Source: DATGLE01 sp035294325
Lineage (GTDB): Bacteria > Chloroflexota > Ktedonobacteria > Ktedonobacterales > Ktedonobacteraceae
Assembly: GCA_035294325.1 (NCBI GenBank)
Contig: DATGLE010000010.1
Span: 1-10,999, forward strand
Direction: 5' to 3'
Length of the DNA: 10,999 nucleotides
Shown here: positions 6,955-10,999 of the stretch, in pieces
How the letters are laid out: each line of letters opens with the position of its first letter
Position numbering within the stretch: the stretch's first letter is position 1
The notes under the pieces: generated by a model
Told to the model about the DNA's origin: nothing
The model's database searches: none
Seen by the model: the letters and a program-made list of their open reading frames with translations, nothing else
Made by a program: the position numbers and the translations under genes

Positions 6955-7980
6955 ATGCAGCCAGATTCGAGACTCGCGCTTGCCGGTATCATCAGCATTA
7001 TACTGGCCTTCGCCCTTATCATCGCCGCTCTGCTGCTCCCGGGGGCCATCAGGCGCGCGCCCCCCGGCCACCCGCAGGGCGTCGCGCACTCGCACGGAGC
7101 CTCCGGGGACCCGGTACACAGCAGCAGCAGTGATGCTGGTGCTATGAGCACGGGCCAGCGCAACAGGCTGATCAGATTGCATAACCTGCAAAATAGCAAC
7201 TGGGCCTGGCACACCAGCCTGAGCGATCACCGGCTCGTCGTCTTCTACGGCAACCCGCTCTCCGCCGTCATGGGGCCGATAGGACGCTACTCGGATAGCG
7301 ATCTCATCGCGCGACTACGCGAGCAGGGCCAGGTTTACGCCGACCTCGATCCCGCGCACCCCGTCGCGCTCGCCCTGGATTATGTCACGCCCATTGTACA
7401 GCCCGTAGCGATGGACGACGGCACCTGGACATACCACATGCCGCAGGCTTCGATAGAGCACTATATCGCCCTCGCCAACGCCAACCACGCGCTCTTTTTC
7501 TTCGATATGCAGGTCGGGCACAGCACCGTGCAGCGCGAGGTTGAGCGCGTCTGGCCGTATCTTGAGAGGCCGGGCGTTGACCTGACGCTCGATCCCGAAT
7601 TTGATATGCCGCCCGGTGCCATCCCCGACCAGGTTTTCGGCCATATGAGCGCGGCGGAGATCAACTGGGCCATCGATAAGCTCTCGAACCTCGTGCTGAG
7701 CGAACATCTGCCGCCAAAGATCCTGATTATCCACCAGTTCCGCGAAGAGATGCTGCCTGACTGGCAGAAGATCAAGGTCAAGCCTGGCGTGCAGGTCATA
7801 ACCTGTGTCGACGGCTTCGGCCCGCCGAATACGAAGATCGACGACTATCGCATGTTCGATAAAGAGCAGCTTATCCAGTATCCCGGCATGAAGCTCTTCT
7901 ACGATCTGGATAAGCCGCTGATGTCGCCACAGGACGTGCTCGCGCTCGATCCCCCGCCAATGATGGTCATGTATCAGTAA
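6955..7980 (+). CDS. Conserved hypothetical membrane-anchored protein, possible (beta/alpha) barrel hydrolase
   Basis: A 341-aa protein I cannot assign to a named family. Residues 8-29 form one hydrophobic segment without a lipobox or clear cleavage site, so an N-terminal signal anchor with the body outside is likely. Residues 31-70 are a low-complexity linker rich in Gly, His, Ser and Pro. From about residue 93 there is a regular succession of hydrophobic strands each ending in polar residues: LVVFYGNP (94-101), ALFFFDMQVG (179-188), VDLTLDPEFDMP (208-219), PKILIIHQF (254-262), VQVITCVDGFGPP (279-291) and MKLFYDLDKP (312-321). Acidic residues at strand ends recall a TIM barrel of the glycoside hydrolase type; this is inference. 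No good ribosome site precedes the ATG at 6955 (AGAGGA at 6934-6939 is too far), so the start could be leaderless or poorly translated. Confidence 0.75.
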   Translation: MQPDSRLALAGIISIILAFALIIAALLLPGAIRRAPPGHPQGVAHSHGASGDPVHSSSSDAGAMSTGQRNRLIRLHNLQNSNWAWHTSLSDHRLVVFYGNPLSAVMGPIGRYSDSDLIARLREQGQVYADLDPAHPVALALDYVTPIVQPVAMDDGTWTYHMPQASIEHYIALANANHALFFFDMQVGHSTVQREVERVWPYLERPGVDLTLDPEFDMPPGAIPDQVFGHMSAAEINWAIDKLSNLVLSEHLPPKILIIHQFREEMLPDWQKIKVKPGVQVITCVDGFGPPNTKIDDYRMFDKEQLIQYPGMKLFYDLDKPLMSPQDVLALDPPPMMVMYQ

Positions 7981-8004
7981 GACTAAGAGTGTATCTTCTT
8001 GCCA

Positions 8005-8124
8005 ACATCCGCGCGTGCTCGCGCCTGCGGCGCTCGCTTAATAGAGTTTGTGTTGTGGGAAAAATGCACTGCGCGCATTTTTCCCACAACACAAACTCTA
8101 TCCACTACGCGGCTGCTCCGCGCG
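8005..8124 (-). repeat. Three-hairpin element, copy B (reverse)
   Basis: Read on the minus strand this has the same order as copy A. Hairpin CGCGG-CTGCT-CCGCG lies at 8108-8122. The perfect 27-bp central stem has arms 8041-8067 and 8075-8101 (starting ATAGAGTTTG) with a 7-nt loop. GCGCC-TGC-GGCGC lies at 8021-8033. The reverse complement of 8003-8037 aligns closely with copy A around GCGAGCGCC...GCGAGC and GATGTTG. It fills the gap between two convergent genes. Confidence 0.8.
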
Positions 8125-8148
8125 AGAGCGTTGAGAATTAGACGGCCT

Positions 8149-9096
8149 CTAAGAAGTGAGGTGCAGCACAGCTTTTCCAGCGAAACGCCGGTCAATCAAC
8201 TGCTGCGCGATATTGGCGATCTGCGTCCAGGGCGCCTCTACGTCGATTTGAGGATGAAGCTGACCGGCGGCAATCATGCGCGCCAGCCTGCTCAGATCCT
8301 CAGCACCGGGCCGCCGCTCAAGTTCATGGAAAAGGTAAAAACCATAGAGGGTGGCTCCGCCGGTCAGGTAGAAGGCGCGGGCGTCGAAGGTGATTTCAGG
8401 CGTGCTCGATGTGCCAAAGAGGACGCAGGTCCCTTCTGGAGCCAGCATGCTCAAAGCGCTGCTCAGGGATTTCCCGCCCACTGATTCGAGGATCAGGTGA
8501 TAGGGGCCGAACTGCTGCGCCGTAGATAGATCCTCACCGACGGCCACATGGTGCGCTCCGGCCTGTCTGACGAACGCCTCGCGCTCTGGCTGGCTCACCA
8601 CCCCCGTCACTTCCGCCCCGGCGCGATGAGCAAGCTGACAGGCGAAATGGCCGACGCCGCCCGATGCGCCGGTAATCAGTACTTTCTGATCGAGTAGCAG
8701 TCCGCCCTTTTCAAGCGCACGCAGCGCCGTCAGACCAGCTACGGGCAACGTCGCCGCCTGAGCGAACGAGACATTATCGGGGATCTCGGCCAGAATATTC
8801 GTCGGCACGGCTACCAGTTCGGCCCAGGCGCCCGATCCGAGCATCCCCACTACACGCGCGCCCTTACGCGGCCCGGAGCCGTCGGCGGCCGGCTGCTCGA
8901 CGGTCCCGGCCAGGTCCCAGCCCGGCCTCCATCCTGGCTGTGCGCTTGCAGCGCGGCGCAACTCGCCACGATTGAGCGAAATAGCCGCGACGCGTACCAG
9001 CGCTTCTGAAGGCGCTGGCGCTGGTGCCGCGACCTCGCGCAACGCCAGGCGCCCGGCAACATCGGGATCAACAACAACAGCATGATTTGCACTCAT
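8149..9096 (-). CDS. Medium-chain dehydrogenase/reductase, quinone-oxidoreductase-like, zinc-free
   Basis: A 315-aa NAD(P)H-dependent oxidoreductase of the MDR superfamily. The GroES-like N-terminal domain includes VRVAAISLNRGELRR (34-48), where zinc alcohol dehydrogenases have a catalytic Cys; here there is none, and the structural four-cysteine loop is also absent. The Rossmann domain begins KVLITGASGGVGHFACQLA (138-156). The end, DRRFAGKAVLHL (302-313), is typical of quinone oxidoreductases. The substrate could be a quinone or an alpha,beta-unsaturated carbonyl. The ATG at 9096 is preceded by AAGGAGAG about seven bases upstream. The frame stays open to 9315, but that extension would cross the hairpin element and has no family-like sequence, so I reject it. 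The gene is divergent from the SRPBCC gene. Confidence 0.9.
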   Translation of the reverse strand: MSANHAVVVDPDVAGRLALREVAAPAPAPSEALVRVAAISLNRGELRRAASAQPGWRPGWDLAGTVEQPAADGSGPRKGARVVGMLGSGAWAELVAVPTNILAEIPDNVSFAQAATLPVAGLTALRALEKGGLLLDQKVLITGASGGVGHFACQLAHRAGAEVTGVVSQPEREAFVRQAGAHHVAVGEDLSTAQQFGPYHLILESVGGKSLSSALSMLAPEGTCVLFGTSSTPEITFDARAFYLTGGATLYGFYLFHELERRPGAEDLSRLARMIAAGQLHPQIDVEAPWTQIANIAQQLIDRRFAGKAVLHLTS

Positions 9097-9134
9097 GGGT
9101 TTCTCTCCTTGTGTCGATAAAAATATATCTTCCC

Positions 9135-9148
9135 TCATAGCCCTATGA
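9135..9148. promoter_or_regulatory. Short inverted repeat, candidate operator of the dehydrogenase gene
   Basis: TCATAG-CC-CTATGA is a perfect 6-bp inverted repeat with a 2-bp spacer, 39 bp upstream of the dehydrogenase ATG. On the minus strand it lies just before TATATT (9127-9122), a plausible -10 box. Position and symmetry suit a dimeric repressor; none is encoded nearby. Confidence 0.35.
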
Positions 9149-9180
9149 TAAAGAAAGAGGGAAAACACACATCGTACAAC

Positions 9181-9320
9181 AATATGGCGCCCCGCCATAT
9201 TCCGGGCATGCAGCTTTGCTGCGCAATAGTCGTAGTTTGTTGTATGGCCCAGGTGCGCAGCACCTGGACCACACCACAAACTACCATAAAAGGCGAGCGT
9301 CGCAGACGCGAGCAAGTGAT
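9181..9320 (+). repeat. Three-hairpin element, copy C (forward), with an extra hairpin
   Basis: In order: an additional hairpin AATATGGCG-CCC-CGCCATATT (9181-9201); GCAGC-TTT-GCTGC (9210-9222); a central stem with arms 9232-9256 and 9260-9284 (22 of 25 pairs, starting GTAGTTTGT) and GCA loop; then GCGTC-GCA-GACGC (9297-9309) followed by GAGCAAGTGAT. The right part matches copy A as GGCGAGCG...GAGCAAG-GAT. It sits between two divergent genes, so termination cannot be its only role. Confidence 0.8.
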
Positions 9321-9363
9321 AGCATTGGAAACCTGATACCTGGTGACAGAATGTGAGGGAAAT

Positions 9364-9939
9364 ATGAGCGATATATATGTAAAGTGCGAACGGATCTTGA
9401 ACGCCAGGCCCGAAACTGTCTATGCGGCCCTCATCGATTACTGGCGGCGGCGCGAGATCCTGACCGCTAATTTTCTGGACTATAGCGTAGAGCAGGGCGG
9501 CCAGGGAGCCGGCACCGTGGTGAGCTATCGCCTGGCAGCGGCGGGCCGCGAGCGTCCCTATCGCATGCGGGTAGAGGAATCCGAGAAAGGGCGCGTCATC
9601 ACCGAGCGCGATACGAATTCGTCGCTCGTCACGACCTGGACAGTGCAGGCTGCGGATGGAGGCACGAAGACGCAGGTGATCCTGGCAACCACCTGGGAGG
9701 GCGGCAAGGGCGTTGGCGGCTTCTTCGAGCGTACATTCGCACCGTTGGGCCTGCGCCGCATTTATTCCGAGATGCTGGAGCGACTGGCACTGCTGGTCGA
9801 GCCTGCCGGCTCACGGAGCGTTCAGGTTGGCGACGCCTCGAACCAGGTGATGGCGAATCTGCGACTGATCTCCTTCTTGCTAGGAGTGATCGTCGCGCTC
9901 GCCATCGGCATCGGCTACCTCCGACGCCAACAACACTAG
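9364..9939 (+). CDS. SRPBCC-family (START/polyketide-cyclase-like) protein with C-terminal membrane anchor
   Basis: A 191-aa protein. Residues 1-147 fit the SRPBCC helix-grip fold: an initial strand with the common ARPETVYAALIDYWR (15-29), central strands GAGTVVSYRLAA (48-59) and RPYRMRVEESEKGRVITERD (64-83), TTWTVQAADGGTKTQVILATTW (90-111), and a long C-terminal helix LRRIYSEMLERLALLVE. Such domains bind hydrophobic ligands. Unusually, residues 166-185 (LRLISFLLGVIVALAIGIGY) form one transmembrane helix ending RRQQH, implying a tail anchor with the domain in the cytoplasm. The ATG at 9364 follows GAGGGA (9355-9360) by three bases; the in-frame GTG at 9343 lacks a ribosome site. Ligand and function are unknown. 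Confidence 0.8.
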   Translation: MSDIYVKCERILNARPETVYAALIDYWRRREILTANFLDYSVEQGGQGAGTVVSYRLAAAGRERPYRMRVEESEKGRVITERDTNSSLVTTWTVQAADGGTKTQVILATTWEGGKGVGGFFERTFAPLGLRRIYSEMLERLALLVEPAGSRSVQVGDASNQVMANLRLISFLLGVIVALAIGIGYLRRQQH

Positions 9940-9944
9940 TTTCA

Positions 9945-10062
9945 ATCGCGCAAGCGCGAGCCAGCGCCGTCGCCTTCCGGAGTTTTGTTTTGTAGAAAAT
10001 GCGTGAAGCGCATTTTCTACAAAACAAAACTCCATCTCTGATGCGGCGAAGCCGCACGAACG
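9945..10062 (-). repeat. Three-hairpin element, copy D (reverse)
   Basis: Read on the minus strand: TGCGGC-TTC-GCCGCA (10056-10042); a perfect 25-bp central stem with arms 9979-10003 and 10009-10033 (starting GGAGTTTTG) and a 5-nt loop; then a divergent GC-rich flank ending in CGCGC-AA-GCGCG (9947-9958). The first hairpin matches copy A closely (GCGGCTYCGCCGCA). The third is the least conserved of the four copies. It fills the gap between the convergent SRPBCC and ilvD genes. Confidence 0.75.
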
Positions 10063-10077
10063 CACAGAGAGAGCAGA

Positions 10078-10999
10078 CTAGCCGGTGATGGCCCCTTCGG
10101 AGGCCGAATTAACCAGCTTCGCGTACTTACCCATCACGCCGGAGGTATATTTCGGTGGGGGCGGCGTCCAGCGCGCGAGGCGCTGCCTGATCTCCTCATC
10201 GCTCAGATCAACCGAAAGCAGGTTGCGCTCGGCGTCGATGGTGATGATATCGCCGTCCTGCACAATAGCGATGGGGCCGCCAACCTGCGCTTCTGGCGCG
10301 ATGTGCCCGACCACCATGCCATGCGTACCGCCGGAGAAGCGCCCATCGGTAATCAGCCCCACCGTCTCGCCGTAGCCCTGGCCGACGAGGGCCGCCGTTA
10401 CCGCCAGCATCTCGCGCATGCCCGGCCCGCCCTTCGGCCCCTCGTAGCGAATTACCACCACATCGCCATCCTTGATGCGATGATTCATGATCGCCTCGAA
10501 GCTCTCGTCCTCCGAGTCGAAGACCTTCGCGGGGCCACGATGGTAGGTCGTCTTCAAGCCCGCGACCTTGCAGACCGCGCCCTCCGGGGCCAGGTTGCCT
10601 CTGAGGATTACCAGGGGACCTGTTGGGTGCAGCGGCTTCTCCAGGGGCATCACGACATCCTGCCCCTCGGCGAGATCGGGAGCATGCTCCAGGTTCTCCG
10701 CCATCGTCCTGCCCGTCACAGTCAGCACGTCGCCGTGCAGGAAGCCGGCATGCAGCAGCATCTTCAGCACGGCCTGCACGCCGCCCACGCGATCCAGGTC
10801 GGTCATTGCATACCTGCCGCCGGGCTTCAGATCGGCCAGGTGCGGTACCCTGTGTCCGACGCGCGTGAAGTCATCGATGCCAAGCGGCAGGTCCATCTGA
10901 CGTGCAATGGCGATCAGATGCAGCACCGCGTTAGTCGAGCCGCCCAGCGCCATGACCAGCGTGATCGCATTTTCGAAGGCTTCTTTTGTCAGAATCTTG
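10078..10999 (-). CDS. ilvD: Dihydroxy-acid dehydratase, C-terminal part (partial)
   Basis: Enzyme of branched-chain amino acid synthesis that dehydrates 2,3-dihydroxy-isovalerate and its methyl homologue to 2-oxo acids, using an Fe-S cluster in the cytoplasm. The 306 visible residues are roughly the last 55 percent of a family usually near 560 aa; the start lies beyond the right edge. Seen in order: MALGGSTNAVLHL (16-28), GGRYAMTDLDRVGG, GNLAPEGAVCKVAG, YEGPKGGPGMREM (185-197), the signature GLITDGRFSGGTHG (214-227) whose Ser is the proposed catalytic base, then GHIAPEAQVGGPIAIVQDGD. The ending KYAKLVNSASEGAITG resembles the [2Fe-2S] type of many Gram-positives, archaea and plants rather than the E. 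coli type. No frameshift is visible. Confidence 0.95.
   Translation of the reverse strand, partial: KILTKEAFENAITLVMALGGSTNAVLHLIAIARQMDLPLGIDDFTRVGHRVPHLADLKPGGRYAMTDLDRVGGVQAVLKMLLHAGFLHGDVLTVTGRTMAENLEHAPDLAEGQDVVMPLEKPLHPTGPLVILRGNLAPEGAVCKVAGLKTTYHRGPAKVFDSEDESFEAIMNHRIKDGDVVVIRYEGPKGGPGMREMLAVTAALVGQGYGETVGLITDGRFSGGTHGMVVGHIAPEAQVGGPIAIVQDGDIITIDAERNLLSVDLSDEEIRQRLARWTPPPPKYTSGVMGKYAKLVNSASEGAITG

Noticed and set aside
9097..9315. 73-codon N-terminal extension of the dehydrogenase
   Set aside because: It would translate through hairpin element C, lacks a ribosome site, and the family N-terminus begins at the ATG at 9096, which has AAGGAGAG before it.
6806..10062. CRISPR array or simple bidirectional terminators
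   Set aside because: Spacing and unit sequence are wrong for CRISPR and no cas gene is present; the hairpins lack T tracts and one copy lies between divergent genes, so terminators alone do not explain them.
6806..10062. Retron or diversity-generating element
   Set aside because: Long hairpins recall msd-type DNA, but there is no reverse transcriptase gene or partner in the window.

Overview
The window looks like a chromosomal segment from a free-living, GC-rich bacterium with large, structured intergenic gaps. My best guess is a Ktedonobacter-like member of the Chloroflexota, inferred from general resemblance of the proteins and the abundance of palindromic repeats. No marker gene settles this. 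There is no rRNA, tRNA, transposase, CRISPR array or phage gene.

Layout. Positions 1-2410 (minus strand) hold a sulfur assimilation pair: a siroheme-[4Fe-4S] sulfite reductase hemoprotein (CysI type), followed by a Met8/CysG-N type siroheme synthase cut by the left edge. Positions 2411-2738 are a divergent control region with a good minus-strand promoter, a 23-nt inverted repeat and two tandem 41-bp repeats. Positions 2739-3689 (plus) encode a beta-propeller protein resembling arylsulfotransferases. Positions 3690-4185 have no gene but carry a large nested palindrome. Positions 4186-5937 (plus) encode an oligopeptide-type ABC substrate-binding lipoprotein without adjacent permease genes. Positions 6084-6686 (plus) encode a class I methyltransferase with a clear intrinsic terminator. 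Positions 6955-7980 (plus) encode a membrane-anchored protein of unknown function. Positions 8149-9096 (minus) encode a quinone-reductase-like medium-chain dehydrogenase, divergent from an SRPBCC protein with a C-terminal membrane anchor (9364-9939, plus). Positions 10078-10999 (minus) hold the C-terminal half of dihydroxy-acid dehydratase IlvD.

How the genes fit together. Only the cysI and siroheme synthase genes are a convincing functional unit: the second makes the cofactor of the first, and their reading frames abut. The propeller gene shares their control region and may concern sulfur groups, but that is inference. The remaining genes look like separate units.

Most unusual feature. Each of the four consecutive intergenic gaps between 6.8 and 10.1 kb holds a copy of the same composite element: a long, nearly perfect 24-27 bp stem-loop flanked by two short GC-rich hairpins. 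Flank sequences are recognisably shared among copies. The long stems differ in sequence yet stay self-complementary. The elements alternate in orientation and occupy convergent, divergent and co-directional gaps, so they are not simply terminators. I consider them a dispersed structured repeat family.
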